Of a stretch of DNA of 64,000 bases, positions 21,781-33,395 are shown one piece after another. Origin of the DNA: Megaleporinus macrocephalus (Eukaryota; Chordata; Actinopteri; Characiformes; Anostomidae); contig CM038704.1 in the NCBI GenBank assembly GCA_021613375.1, positions 5,084,155 through 5,148,154 on the forward strand. Reading direction: 5' to 3'. The position numbers and the translations under genes were made by a program. The stretch's first letter is position 1. Every line of letters starts with the position of its first letter. Under the pieces are notes generated by a model. That model saw nothing but the letters and a program-made list of their open reading frames with translations, was not told the DNA's origin and did not search any database.

Positions 21781-22719
21781 TTAGTTAGGAAGGCTATGTT
21801 TTTCTTTCAGCATAATACACAACAGGTGCTTTTTCATATATGTACAGAACATTTGATCCCTCAAACCATACACGATAGGACTTACAAACCTGGGCAAAAT
21901 GTGGACAAAGATGTAAGTTATGAATCGTATGTCATTTAAAAGCATAGGAAAGAGAGAGAGCAACATGCTCTCAAGTGGCGGGCCAACATACACAGACATG
22001 CAGAGCAGAAGCTGCAAGCCGTGCAGGAGGATGGTATTACGTGCCTTCCCGGCATCTGCACCAGTGGCCTTGGCAGCAAACATGATCTTGAAGTAGGTGT
22101 AGAACAATGTAAACCATACAAAGGACAGATAGATAAGGTATGAGATGTTTCTTTTCTCAATCATATATGCATGGTAGAACACAGTGTCTCGACTGCAGTA
22201 GATGATAGAATGAAATAACGATAAAGGCTTAGTGGCGAGAAGAAAGAACAGATCAGGAAGAATGGTTATGGCACTGAAGACCCAAATCAGGCCAATAAGG
22301 ATGTAGGTTCTGCGTACAGTACAAATCTGCATATGATGTAATGGATTACAGATAGCAATGTAGCGCTCCACGGCCATGCCAGCCAGATTTAGTGGAGTGT
22401 TTAAGGTGGTGAACACTGCCATTATTATAAGGAAGCAGCAGAAAGAGAAATTGATTGTATAAAAAATGTAGGAAATTACATTAAGCAAGACCGTAATTGT
22501 TAGCTGAATCATGTCATTCACAACCATATGGATGAAAAGGATATAACGGGGATTCTCATTAAAGATCTCGTGCTTGAAAAAAGTGTGGACAAGTGTTCCA
22601 TTAATGTAGTTGATGGAGAAGTACAAAGCCACAACAATCACATTTTTGCTCACAGCTATTGTGTTTGAGTCCTTCCCTTTAATTTGGGTGATGTTGCTGT
22701 ATGTTGAGAAATTCATCAC
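21781..22719 (-). CDS. Odorant receptor, OR131-2-like, intact (unit A)
   Basis: 312-residue seven-transmembrane receptor. N-terminal sequons NFS (residue 3) and NIT (residue 9). YINGTLVHTFFKH ends TM1, NPRYILFIHMVVNDMIQL opens TM2 (57-74), LAGMAVERYIAIC is TM3 (ERY 118-120), FHSIIYCSRD is the second extracellular loop, GKARNTILLHG opens TM6, PRFVSPIVYGLRD is TM7, and the tail is short and basic. It belongs to a subgroup of six near-identical loci (this one, 29561-30504, 37135-37590, 39212-40159, 42299-42586, 44115-45062) produced by tandem duplication. A second possible ATG directly follows the first (MM start). A conserved splice-acceptor-like site lies 42 bases upstream. Confidence 0.95.
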   Translation of the reverse strand: MMNFSTYSNITQIKGKDSNTIAVSKNVIVVALYFSINYINGTLVHTFFKHEIFNENPRYILFIHMVVNDMIQLTITVLLNVISYIFYTINFSFCCFLIIMAVFTTLNTPLNLAGMAVERYIAICNPLHHMQICTVRRTYILIGLIWVFSAITILPDLFFLLATKPLSLFHSIIYCSRDTVFYHAYMIEKRNISYLIYLSFVWFTLFYTYFKIMFAAKATGADAGKARNTILLHGLQLLLCMSVYVGPPLESMLLSLFPMLLNDIRFITYIFVHILPRFVSPIVYGLRDQMFCTYMKKHLLCIMLKEKHSLPN

Positions 22720-22761
22720 TTGCTCCTTTTTTGCACTACAGACCAGCTTCCTCAGATGAAG

Positions 22762-22780
22762 CTGTTAAAGAATGGGAAAG
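22762..22780 (-). promoter_or_regulatory. Conserved 5' UTR splice-acceptor-like site
   Basis: Minus strand CCCATTCTTTAACAG lies 42 bases before the ATG. It is kept at the same distance, with small changes, upstream of the paralogues: AG at 30546-30547, 40201-40202 and 45104-45105. It is the expected place for joining a non-coding leader exon to the OR coding exon. Confidence 0.5.
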
Positions 22781-23860
22781 ATGATAATATTACATAATAA
22801 CATAACATTTACAACTTGTTCTAGTAAATACTGTGTGTACATTTTGTCTTTAAACCAAGAAAACAGAACCATGTAACATCAAAATCTGTAATAAATAACT
22901 ATTGCAGGATGGGTTGTGTAAAGTATGTGTCAGCAAGAAAATTATGATGGTACAGATACAGTAAAAATGATCAGGTGTTTTAATCTTGATTGTTCTAACC
23001 TCCTAAATCTCCTAGAAAATGAAAGGGTTCTTTGTGCATGCTTTTATTGAAACTTAGGATGAAAGGGTCAGCCCTCCTTGATTCAAAACCAAAAAACAGG
23101 CAACACTGGTCCAAAGTGTAATCTCAAATGTCTCTCCGTGAGACTTTGTGAGATGTAGTGTCTTTAGACAGACAGAAGGGGGACAAAGAGGTCCTGAGGC
23201 AGGATAACATCCCACTCATTCTAAATATCTCCATCATGTTTTCATATGTATACAAAACATGTATATATAAAAAACATAATAAATCTAGTCTATGTAACTA
23301 TTACTTCTCATTCTGACTGATTATATTTATTTTATACTAAGTAAAATCTCTACATAAAGTCGTCCACCAATAGAATCTCCTCAGTCTCCTCACATAAAAT
23401 GACTTAAAACAAGTAATAATAGTTTCTAGACTAAAGTTAATATCACTAATCTTATAATTAAAACAACCCTATACACTACTGTAAAATTACAACTATTACT
23501 AATATCATTTGCTGAGATATAATTTTTTCACTATGCAATGTTATGCTATGTACATAAAATGTACATAAAATATTGCAGCTTGTCAAGTAAAATCATCATG
23601 TGGAGACTGTTGTACAAGTTTAACTCAACTGGAGGATTATAAGCTTATTTAACTTGTTTCTAGACATTTTTACTTTTTATAGTTATTCTATTAACTTTAA
23701 ATTTTGTTCTGCTTGTTTTAAGCAGAAATGTTCAAATAAGCAAAATTATCTGCCAACACAGTGAAAAAGTAAAAACAAGCATAAGTGTCGTGATCAATAA
23801 ATGTTGTTAAACAATATTATAAATAGCTTACAGCAAACCTAAAAAGAGAAATTTTGCATA

Positions 23861-24047
23861 CAGTGGGGTCCTAAAATCTGAGACCACTAAGGGGGCTTAA
23901 TATTGTCATAAATTTGCTTTTAAATAGTACATTTTAATTTTACCTATTAATATTTAAAATATCTTTTCATCAACTTGCCTTTTTTTAACATTTTCAAAGT
24001 TTTAAAACTTAGTTTTCAGTGTGGTCCCAGACTTTATATAGACACTG
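23861..24047. mobile_element. Tc1/mariner-type MITE, copy B, internally deleted
   Basis: Same ends and TA flanks as 16453-16753, but about 114 bp shorter. Confidence 0.65.
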
Positions 24048-25699
24048 TATATATACTAGATTTAAGATCATTTCACTTGACAAGATAACATTTTATGCAG
24101 TGTAGACAGATAAGGAGTTAATTACAAAATAAATACAGTTAGAGTACAGTTAATTTGTAAAAGATAACCTTGTATAACATTAATACACATGTATAGAGTG
24201 TGTTCATTCATCAGTTTGCATCTCAGTACCATTAAATACTGTTAGTAAAAATGGAGAATATTTCTTTCACAATTATATTGGACTGCTAAATTTGGAAGAA
24301 TTGCATTATGAACGAGAAACACAAATATATTTGCATCAATTACACAGAGAAAGTAATAGTACAAAACACTTTCAATTCAAATGTGCGCATAATTTCTACA
24401 CAAGTGATGTATATTACACAAAATGCAAACTCAAAATTGCATTTAGTTGCCTTGGACAGCATCTGCATCTATGGTATTTCCATATGTTTATTAATATGGA
24501 AATAAAGTACACGTTTGAATGAATGTAATTACTTTTTCTGAGTATTTAAAATCTGACCACCTTAAAAATAAAGTCACAGATGAAAAAAGGTTCAGTAATG
24601 ATTCTGTTAGACAGTTCTGGCAGCTTCCAGGCAGCGTTGAAGTGCTTACCTCATCCCTGTTGGCCAGCATCCCTGTTGGTGAAGAAACCTTGGCTTTTAT
24701 AAATATTTTAGGCTTGCCTGATTGGTTAATAGTGATATCACAGACCACTGAGACCATGATGAGCAATATCTGATATTCATAAACAGGTATGGAAGCACAT
24801 AACTTGATAAAAATATATTTATGATTAATTCATATTTAACCTTACACTCTCTAGAAAAATTAACTGTATAAATATTAGCCTTTACAAATAAATAAAGATA
24901 GAAGTGCATATATAATATGTATTACTCTGTGTACAATGAGGAAATTAAAAATAAATAGGCAGTTTTAGATGGATTAAAATTAGTACATATGAACACAGAT
25001 AGAAACACTAGAACGTAGTGCATACTGTAAAACTACTGTTGACCCATTTTTGTTTTTACTGAGCACAATTAAACATTAAAAACATTTTTTTTGTTTTTAT
25101 ATTATATTTCATTTTTAAGAGCAGTGTTATCCAACATATGAATCACACTTGAAAAATTATTGCATTAATAATGACTGAGAATCTGAATCTTTATGTATAT
25201 GGTGTAAAAGGAATTTCTCTTGGTGCAGGCATTAATATAAAATGCAATATACAAATAAATATAAAACAGATGTACTATATCTGAAGAAAACAGACAATAC
25301 ACATACAGTCTGTGAGTAAAACTAAGGGATGTGCAATGATCTAGCATTGAAAAATATACCATGTGTTTTAGAGACAATATTAAAAATCTGATTCCATTTT
25401 CAAAAATATAATTTCATGTGCCAGAAATGGGATTTGGACTGACAGTTTGTGTCAGGCTGGGTGCATGGAGCAGATGAGAAGCAGGGTGGCGGCGGACGCA
25501 AATGTAAGCTTTAACAGAATATATTTAATAAATATAAAGATAAAATAAATGTAATAAAAAAGGACAACTCTGGAGGCGCGAAAGTGAACCCAGCCCAGGG
25601 GTCCGTCTTAAGGGGGAGGCAAGTAAAAACAAAACAGGAACTATACAGAACACTGCAGGGACTGCAGCGACACCCACAGGAACAGCAGAGGCTGCAGCG

Positions 25700-26030
25700 C
25701 CATGAGAACATAGTGGCAACATTGTCACAACCTCTTATAATTGTCCATACATTCTACTTAATGTGGATGAAACTCCATAGAAGTTGCCATCTGGTAGTCA
25801 TAATAGCATCAAACGTTATTTAATAGTGATGTTGTGACAATGTTGTTTAGACAATGTTGTGAGAACATAGTGGCAACATTGTCAGTATGTTGTCACAACC
25901 TCTTAATATTCTACATTTGTTATATCTCCATAAAACATTGTTATTTAATACTGACTTTGTGACAATGTTGCTCACACAACGTACGTAAAACTGTGTAGCA
26001 ACGTTGTGACAACATTGTATGTTTGCTGGG
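25700..26030. repeat. Two-unit tandem repeat, copy B
   Basis: Counterpart of 18905-19260; the units start at 25703 and 25860. Confidence 0.6.
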
Positions 26031-26470
26031 TACTGGGCTGGTGGTGAAGATTATAGGGGTGCACAGCTAGAGGATGGCTCACAAATTTTCAGTACGGTGA
26101 ATTAAATAAACTTAATGTAATACTGTTTGATTTAAATAGTTAAATTGTAAAATGACGCATTGTCAAATGCATAAATTATTAAATATTAAAATTTTATACC
26201 CCACACCCCCACTTGAAATGGTTCAGTCCGTGTTTCTGCCCACTGCGATTGCTGACTATGCTGACAGAACTTTGAAGAGTCGTAATGTAGTAGAGAGAAA
26301 AACACTTAAAAGCACACAAAAATAGAGCTCCACAGCCAGAAAAGGGATAGAAACGAAGGGAACGGTGACTAGAAACAGCTTAGAGCTGCAGACTGTAACT
26401 CTTTTATGAGAAAAGTGAGTTTATTACGCTGTTTTAGCAGATGAGGAAGCTAAAAACAATAGCTAGCTAA

Positions 26471-26677
26471 CTAGCTAGAGCTAACGCTAGTTAGCTGGTT
26501 ATGTAAAGTCACCTGTTTAAGTACATTTTCAAGCGCGATTACAGTGAGAATTTGATAAAGAAAGCTGTTGTTACCATTCCTTGAAACTATTTTTTCTAGT
26601 ATTGAATAACCTTTCCTCACAGCAGGAGTACTTGAGAATTCTTGTGGAGAAGTTTTCGTTAGCAACTTCGTTAGCAA
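26471..26677 (-). other. Unrecognised short open frame, copy B
   Basis: Counterpart of 19693-19899, also 68 codons and without an ATG start. See that entry; function unknown. Confidence 0.25.
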
Positions 26678-27864
26678 CCTATATAGCCTAATTTTAACCT
26701 ATGTAACTTACTTCAAGCTGTTAAATAATGTATGAACTTATGGCTGTGCTATATAAAATAAACTAAATATTTTAAATAACAATAAAATAATAAAGTAAAA
26801 CAAACAAGTCGGAGGAAAAGTCGTCCAACAGACAGACTTTTCAAATTTTCTAATTCAGTTATTAGGATATTGAGAGAAGTAAAGTGGTGTTATATACAAA
26901 GGTTCATTTTAGAGAAACTCGCTGCTGGTGGTGATGGGTACCAGCACAAATATAGACATTTTGTTTACAATTAAGCCACCAGTTATCACTGTTATCAATG
27001 TTATCACGTTTTAATAAGTAAAAAATAGTGTTTTTTGCCCAACACCCTGAATGTACCTGTCCACCATTAATGGATTTGAGCTAAAGAAAACAAACAAAAA
27101 GTAGATAATTCAATAATTATAAAATATTAAAAAATACAGTTTAACAGGGTATCAGTTTAATCATAACTAGTAGCATTCTGTGAAGTAGTGTCTGGTTCAC
27201 TACCACTGAGATCAGTTCTAATTTGTGATAATTCTAATACGAGTATGAAGACAACATACAATATTGTTTATTGTAATATTAATCAAAATTGCTATTTGTA
27301 TGATTAACAGTGTAACATTATCTTTTGAGACTCATCTCCTCTTTCTGATAGCCTAAAGCAGGTAAGCTTCTGTATTAATATTGCAGGTAAGTAATGTGTG
27401 ACTGTGTGTGTGAACATGTGTGTCTTCTGTTTTTATTCTTTCCCCAAAATAATAGGAAAAAAGGTAAATCATGGACATTTTGAAACTTGGCATATACTTG
27501 CAAAACAAAATAAAAGAGAAATAAGACAATTATTTTTCTTATAATCTCCAGTGTAGCATAGTGTCTATAGAGTGGTCACAGTATGCAAACCTTTTTATAA
27601 ACATTTAATAATGACTACTCAGTCAGTCAGATGCATTCCATCATGTAATGTTGTTTGTGGCTCTGTCTGTTCATCACTTGTACAAATTTGTAAATAAATT
27701 CAAAATTTAACCCAAAGAAGATGCTAATAAGCGCATCAGAAATAATAAAAAAAATATATTTTTTATATATATATTTTTTTTACCTGCTTATTATACATGA
27801 CAGCAATACAAAATCAACTAATGGTGAGACCTTATGTTTGACCTCCAGAAAAGTATACTTATAG

Positions 27865-28215
27865 TTGCAGACAAGGGTGGTGGTTCCTATCTTTAAGAAA
27901 GTGGACTGCCTTTGTGGAGAAATTGCAGGAAAAGAAGTCCCTGGTCCACAGTTGAACCTTGAGTATGGGGTGCTGGAGCCTCTAATACTTGCCTTTCAGT
28001 ATCAATGCCTGTGTAAGAGCTGTTTCCAAATACTCAGCATTAAGGCAAGCTTGTTCACTGTGGGTGATGGACCCCACCAAGGTTGTGCATTGTTTGTGAC
28101 ATTCATTGACAGGATGTCAAAGTGTAGGAAAGGTCAGGAGGGCATTATGTGTGGTGGCCAGAAGGTAGCGTCTCTGCTTTTTGCAGATAATGTTGCCCGT
28201 ATTCCGTAAAGACAA
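27865..28215 (+). mobile_element. LINE reverse transcriptase relict, copy B
   Basis: A longer relict than in copy A. RVVVPIFKKVDCLCGEIAG recalls the 'GVVVPLFKKGD' start of an RT. After a deletion the frame goes on with YGVLEPLILAFQ, SLFTVGDGPHQGCALF, IDRMSKC and KVASLLFADNVARIP. The catalytic ADD reads ADN. Not functional. Confidence 0.7.
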
Positions 28216-28702
28216 GAAAAGTTCAGCCGCATAAAATAAACACTGTCTATATTAAAACCTTTAATACTTTATCAGTTTGTGTCCGCACTGGACAACATCT
28301 AGGTCCGGACCCAGACCGTGGTTCGTCTGTTAGTAACCTCTGCTGTAGGGGCAGAGACAAGAGCAATCCGGCGTACACAAGGCATGGGTTCTGGTACACA
28401 GCTAGACGCTCAGTATGCAGACTCAATGGAACTAGTGACAAGAAGCAGAAGTATTTACTTTATTAATATATTGTATTATATCTGAGGCTGAAATGTTAAA
28501 TTAGGAGAGTGATTAATAAGGCTTGGTATATTATGTAATGAAACCATTACAGTAGAACGTCATGCTAAAGGGTTTACAGATTCTCCAGGTGCTTGCTTGC
28601 AAATGTTGGGCAACTACTAATGTTTCTTTTGATTAGCAGTGTAGGTCAGCCACTCTTGGATATGTTTGCCCAATGTCTATAAATAATAGCTCTCTGTGGT
28701 TT

Positions 28703-28720
28703 GGGGGGGGGGGGGGGGGG
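28703..28720. repeat. Run of 18 G
   Basis: In copy B, 18 consecutive G stand between 'ctctgtggttt' and 'ttttctatcag'. Copy A has about 85 bp of ordinary sequence between the same two anchors (20741-20820). Confidence 0.95.
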
Positions 28721-29560
28721 TTTTCTATCAGTCATGGCCTTGTGTGCTTGTGGAAATGTGGTGGTACAATCAGATCGATCACTCATTTAGGTTTGGCTGT
28801 TTTCAGTCAGCTAAATCTATGTGTCAGGTGAATATGGCTAGTTCAGTTAATTTGTTGGTTGTTAAATAATAATGAAAACAAAATACTGATTTTTTTTCTT
28901 AATTGCTAACACTGAAAACGTAAAATTTAACCTCTTTGTGGTGGTTTTGGGATAACGTCACATATTTTTCAACAGTGGTTTGCACTTGTTTTTCATATGC
29001 ATTGTTTGGATGTTGTTTATTTATATATTCCCAAAATATACAGACAGGACATGTCTTTCTGACGTACACTTTAACAGTTTCAACTCAATTTAATTGATCA
29101 TATAAGTAGACATAATAATTATAAGCATTATAATAAACTGATAAAATCAAGAGCCTAGGCTGGATACACCATATAGATTGTGTAAAAATGTATTACACCC
29201 CTGCCTTTAAATCTAGTGTATAAAAAAAACTTGTGTGTGCAAGTCTGCACATTCTTGTACATTCTACTTTCTACTACTGTTCTTCTCGTTGTTCATGGGC
29301 TCAAACACAATCTTTCAAGCATCATTTTACAGTTTTTACTGCCCATTTCAGGGGTGTCCTACTGTATCCACAAATGATACCAATCTGATCAGCACTATAA
29401 AGACTAAGACAGACAGAGGAGTCAGGTGTGCTCTAGCTTGTTTTGAGTGGAAACTTGCACCCACACTGGCCTTTTGTGAATAAGATTGAACACCACTGGC
29501 CTATTTAAATGCATACAAAATCCTGTGTTTTTTAACACATTTAATCTTAATTAAGTAAAT

Positions 29561-30504
29561 TTAGTTAGGAAGGCTATGTTTTTCTTTCAGCATAATACAC
29601 AACAGGTGCTTTTTCATATATGTACAGAACATTTGATCCCTCAAACCATACACGATAGGACTTACAAACCTGGGCAAAATGTGGACAAAGATGTAAGTTA
29701 TGAATCGTATGTCATTTAAAAGCATAGGAAAGAGAGAGAGCAACATGCTCTCGAGTGGTGGGCCAATATACACAGACATGCAGAGCAGAAGCTGCACGCC
29801 GTGCAGGAGGATGGTATTACGGGCCTTCCGGGCATCTGCACCGGTGGCCTTGGCAGCAAACATGATCCTGAAGTAGGTGTAGAACAATGTAAACCATACA
29901 AAGGACAGATAAACCAGATATGAGATGTTTCTTTTCTCAATCATGTATGCATGATAGAACACAGTGTCTCGACTGCAGTAGATGATAGAATTAAAGAACG
30001 ATAAAGGCTTAGTGGCAAGAAGAAAGAACAGGTCAGGAAGAATGGTTATGGCACTGAAGACCCAAATCAGGCCAATAAGGATGTACTGTATGTTCTGCGT
30101 ACAGTACAAATCTGCATATGATGTAATGGGTTACAGATAGCAATGTAGCGCTCCACGGCCATGCCAGCCAGATTCAGTGGAGTGTTTAAGGTGGTGAACA
30201 CTGCCATTATTATAAGGAAGCAGCAGAAAGAGAAATTGATTGTATAAAAAATGTAGGAAATTACATTAAGCAAGACCGTAATTGTTAGCTGGATCATGTC
30301 ATTCACAACCATATGGATGAAAAGGATATAACGGGGATTCTCATTAAAGATCTCGTGCTTGAAAAAGGTGTGGACAAGTGTTCCATTAATGTAGTTGATG
30401 GAGAAGTACAAAGCCACAACAATCACATTTTTGGTCACAGCTATTATGTTTGAGTCCCTTCCTTTAATTTGGGTGATGTTGCTGTACGTTGAGAAATTCA
30501 TCAC
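29561..30504 (-). pseudogene. Odorant receptor, OR131-2-like, frameshifted (unit B)
   Basis: Nearly identical to the intact receptor at 21781-22719. The N-terminal frame (30067-30504) runs through TM1-TM3 to ICTVRRTY and then goes out of frame. The C-terminal frame (29561-30109) picks up at YILIGLIWVF and runs to the normal end. The cause is about five extra bases at 30086-30090: 'atgtactgtatgttc' where intact copies have 'atgtaggttc' or 'atgtatgttc'. No other disabling change is seen, so the loss is recent, or it may be an assembly or read error. The other five units lack the extra bases where this region is preserved. Confidence 0.9.
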
Positions 30505-31060
30505 TTGCTCCTTTTTGCACTACAGACCAGCTTCCTTAGATGAGGCTGTTAAAGAATGGGAAAGATGATAATATTACATAATAACATAACATTTACAGCT
30601 TATTCTAGTTAATACTGTGTGTACATTTTTTCTTTAAACCAAGAAAACAGAACCATGTAACATCAAAATCTGTTGCTAAGTGTTATTTACAGGAATTTAA
30701 TAATAATAAATAACTATTGCAAGATGTGTTGTCTAAAGTATGTGTCAGCAAAAAAATGATGATTGTACAGATACAGTAAAAAAATGACCAGGTGTTTTAA
30801 TCTTGATTGTTCTAACCTCCTAAATCTCCTATGAAATAAAAGGGTTCTTTGTGCATGCTTTTATTGAAGCTGAGGATGAAAGGGTCAGCCCTCCTTGATT
30901 CAAGACCAAAAAACAGGCAACACTGGTCCAAAGCATAATCCCAAATGTCTCTCCATGAGACTTCGTGAGATGTAATGTCTTTTGCCAGACAGAAGGGGGA
31001 CAAAGAGGCCCTGAGGCAGCAAAACATCCCACTCATTCTAAATATCTCCATCATGTTTCA

Positions 31061-31499
31061 GAGTTGATTGTAATATATTGTATATGCTCTGAAATGCAGA
31101 ATAATCTTTACAGCAAATATTACAGGACCTACAGGCCTGTCCAAAGAAAATTATTCTAAAAGTCTTATAAATAGTCCAGGTGCTTCTTTGCCAATGAGAG
31201 ACAAAAATTGGTGTTACTTTTGTTTGGCAGTGATTTTTGTTTTGTTGCTCCTCTGTAAATATCACTTTTGCCCAGACTCTTTTCTACCATGGAGTAATGA
31301 ACACTGACCTTTGGTACGGTTAGTATGACCTGCTGTTCAGTGTTCTTTAAAAATCTCCTTTGTGTTTAGGAAGTTTTTATCTTTTGCTCATTTGATTTTC
31401 ACTTAAGAAACAGTTTTTAAAAACAGGAAGATTAGTCTGTTCTTGTTTTTGGTTCTTTATTGTTGGTAGAGCAATCCAGACATAGCTTCATTTCATGTT
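31061..31499. repeat. Right flank of OR unit, duplicated at 45620-46620
   Basis: Shares with the 45.6-46.6 kb region the 'cagtgatttttg' to 'gttgctcctct' stretch, 'atggagtaatgaacactgacctt', and the 'ttggttcttt..actgttggtagagcaatc' stretch (31450 and 46534). No gene seen. Confidence 0.6.
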
Positions 31500-31700
31500 C
31501 TCACAAACTCAAAATCAATGAACAAACAACAATGAAATACAGTGACAGCGCTTTACATCACTCCATCTGATGCCTGGCATTGTGCTTAGTAATGTAAGGC
31601 TGTCATACAGCTGCTTGGCCATGAAAACTGTTTTGTGCTGATGGTAAATGCAGAGGAGATTTGGAATTGTGCAGTTTTTAAGTCTGCAGTTTTGGTGACT
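31500..31700. repeat. Fragment of a Tc1-related DNA repeat
   Basis: Contains 'tggcattgtgcttagtaatg' and 'gcttggccatgaaaac', matching 46668-46730 and, more distantly, 34390-34450. Confidence 0.5.
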
Positions 31701-31704
31701 GTTC

Positions 31705-31855
31705 TGGTCTCACTAGATGTTGCTTATTCAGCTATCCAGTCAGCTAAACACTTGTCCTCCACGGAAACTCCACAGAAAATACTGATACTTCAGTTATGAA
31801 GTTTATCCCAATAAGAGTGTAAAACTGTACAAAAACATAGATATTAAAGGGATTA
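31705..31855. repeat. Direct repeat left of the BEL/Pao relict
   Basis: Matches 33243-33395: 'actagatgtt..gcttat', 'cagctatccagt', 'ggctaaacacttgtcc', 'gttatgaagtttatc' and 'gtgaaactgt' occur in the same order. Could be remains of LTRs for the gag relict between them, though a piece of OR flank (31861-31965) also lies inside. Confidence 0.45.
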
Positions 31856-32222
31856 AAAAAGCGATCAGGTGTTTTAATCTTGATTGTTCTAACCTCCTAA
31901 ATCTCCTATGAAATTAAAGGGTTCTTTGTGCATGCTTTTATTGAAGCTGAGGATGAAAGGGTCAGACCACCACCGTAAAAGTCCTGCTAGTCATTTAAAA
32001 GCCCATTTACTGGCAGATTTAGATACTTTTTGTGACACTGATCTGCGTTTTTGTCTGAACATGTATGAGACGGTGTGGAGCTGTAGCTCAGAGAAGATGA
32101 AACGGGAGGAATGTAATCATTGTTTACCTCAGCAGTAGTGCTAGCTTCTGTAGCGGCAGTTCACTGTGTTCGCCTACATAAAAATGGCTAGTAACCATCT
32201 GACTTTGTAGCTTTTAATTCCA

Positions 32223-33110
32223 TCAGCAAATCCCCCAGGTCACAAAGCTTTTTGGGATCTTTGGGATCTTTGGGAAGCTCTCTAATTTAGTGAACAGTGC
32301 TTGTTCTAAAGATTCTTCTAGTCTCTCCCAAGTCATCTGTAACCCAGCGTCTGGATTTCTACTGTTTACAGCCTTGATTTTGCATGCTTTCTCAGAAGAT
32401 TCTTTTTCCAAGGTATTTGATGAGCAAATCAAGTTCTTCACCAGGGGAGAGATTTAAACCCGTGATAGCGCTTTGAAAAGACGTTTTCCATGCCCAATAG
32501 TTCACAGGTTTGTCATCAAACATGATCAACCCTGAAGTAACCAACTGACTATGTGCAAGATACTTGGCAAGATTGTGGGTGTAAGATGTCTCACCTCTAG
32601 CATGAGGTTTTGATGGCTTATTAAGACTGAAATTATCAGGAGGCTGCTGCAAATTGGTACCTAACAGCCCTTTACTTTGCTGATTGAGGTGACTGCTCGG
32701 AGTGGGCTGATAACCTGTATCTGTAGGTTGCGTAGGGTTGACAATCTGCAGTGTGAGGATGGGAGTTGAGCGAGGACTGATGTTGCACTGGTCTTTTATA
32801 TAGTCTGCAGTACGCTTGTCTTCCTCTGCCACCGATCTGGAAGCTCTGCTTGATGAACTGCCAACCAGTGCAATTAGTTCTGCTTCTAAAGTGTCTGCCT
32901 CAGCTATAACAGCTTTCATTTCCTTTCTTACTTGTATGGCTTCTAAAGTAGCCTGCAGACGAGTTTGTTCAACTTTTATTTCTATTTCTCGTTCTACATA
33001 AACAGCTCTGGTCCTGGCAGCTTGTACCTTGGCTCTGGCTTGGCAAATTGCTACACTGTCTTTAAAACACTCTGAAGTCTTGACTTGAACAATTTTACAG
33101 TCCCAGGTTG
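32223..33110 (-). mobile_element. BEL/Pao-type gag relict
   Basis: The minus-strand frame runs from about 33090 through a charged, helix-forming stretch (ARAKVQAARTRAVYVEREIE) and the 32392-32919 frame. Its C-terminal part has the DUF1759-like block of BEL/Pao gag proteins: FDDKPVNYWAWKTSFQSAI, then GEELDLLIKYLGK. One extra A in an A-run near 32408 shifts the frame. The following frame (32223-32441) continues with ESSEKACKIKAVNSRNPDAG and EQALFTKLESFPKI. No protease or RT follows: dead and partial. A gag-derived host gene was considered, but the frameshift argues against it. Confidence 0.65.
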
Positions 33111-33242
33111 AGCATCCACTTCCAATTTATCTTGATCTTGATGACTACCATCTTTGCTACTGTTTGCTAAGATTGATGAGCTGCTTAACTGGTTTATTTG
33201 CCACGTAGCACTCTCCTTGCATGCAACTTGGTTGGTTAAAGT

Positions 33243-33395
33243 CTGGTCTTACTAGATGTTTGCTTATCCAGCTATCCAGTTGGCTAAACACTTGTCCAGA
33301 TAACTCCACAGAAAGAACCAATGCTTGTGTTATGAAGTTTATCTGAATCAGAGTGTGAAACTGTGAAAAAACCTAGACATTAAAGGATTCTATAA
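33243..33395. repeat. Direct repeat right of the BEL/Pao relict
   Basis: Partner of 31705-31855. Confidence 0.45.

Larger units (their letters stand above)
15830..23240. repeat. Tandem segmental duplication, copy A (about 7.4 kb)
   Basis: Collinear with copy B (23250-31060). Paired landmarks in A and B are: 'ataaatctagtctatgt' (15871 and 23280), a MITE (16453 and 23861), 'gttagacagttctggcag' (17281 and 24606), 'caaatgtaagctttaacag' (18146 and 25499), 'gaatttgatgaagaaagc' or its variant (19770 and 26550), LINE RT debris (20440 and 28003), and the OR (21781 and 29561). Differences are indels and substitutions. Apart from the OR and repeat debris I see no gene in the 15.8-21.7 kb stretch. Confidence 0.85.
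23250..31060. repeat. Tandem segmental duplication, copy B (about 7.8 kb)
   Basis: Second copy of the block at 15830-23240. It lacks the 36-bp minisatellite and part of the 'ggaacagg' tract, has a shortened MITE, and holds extra DNA around 26850-27200 and 27540-28000. Its OR is broken. No other gene was recognised between 23.3 and 29.5 kb. Confidence 0.85.

Noticed and set aside
21936..22160. Cys-rich minus-strand frames inside the OR genes (also at 29716-29940, 39433-39714 and 44336-44617)
   Set aside because: Alternative-frame shadows of TM5-TM6. They recur in each copy only because the receptors are near-identical.
32816..33001. Ser/Ala-rich plus-strand frame
   Set aside because: Antisense to the helical part of the BEL/Pao gag.
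32223..33110. BEL/Pao gag as a domesticated host gene
   Set aside because: A one-base insertion in an A-run breaks the frame and an upstream stop limits the N-terminus.
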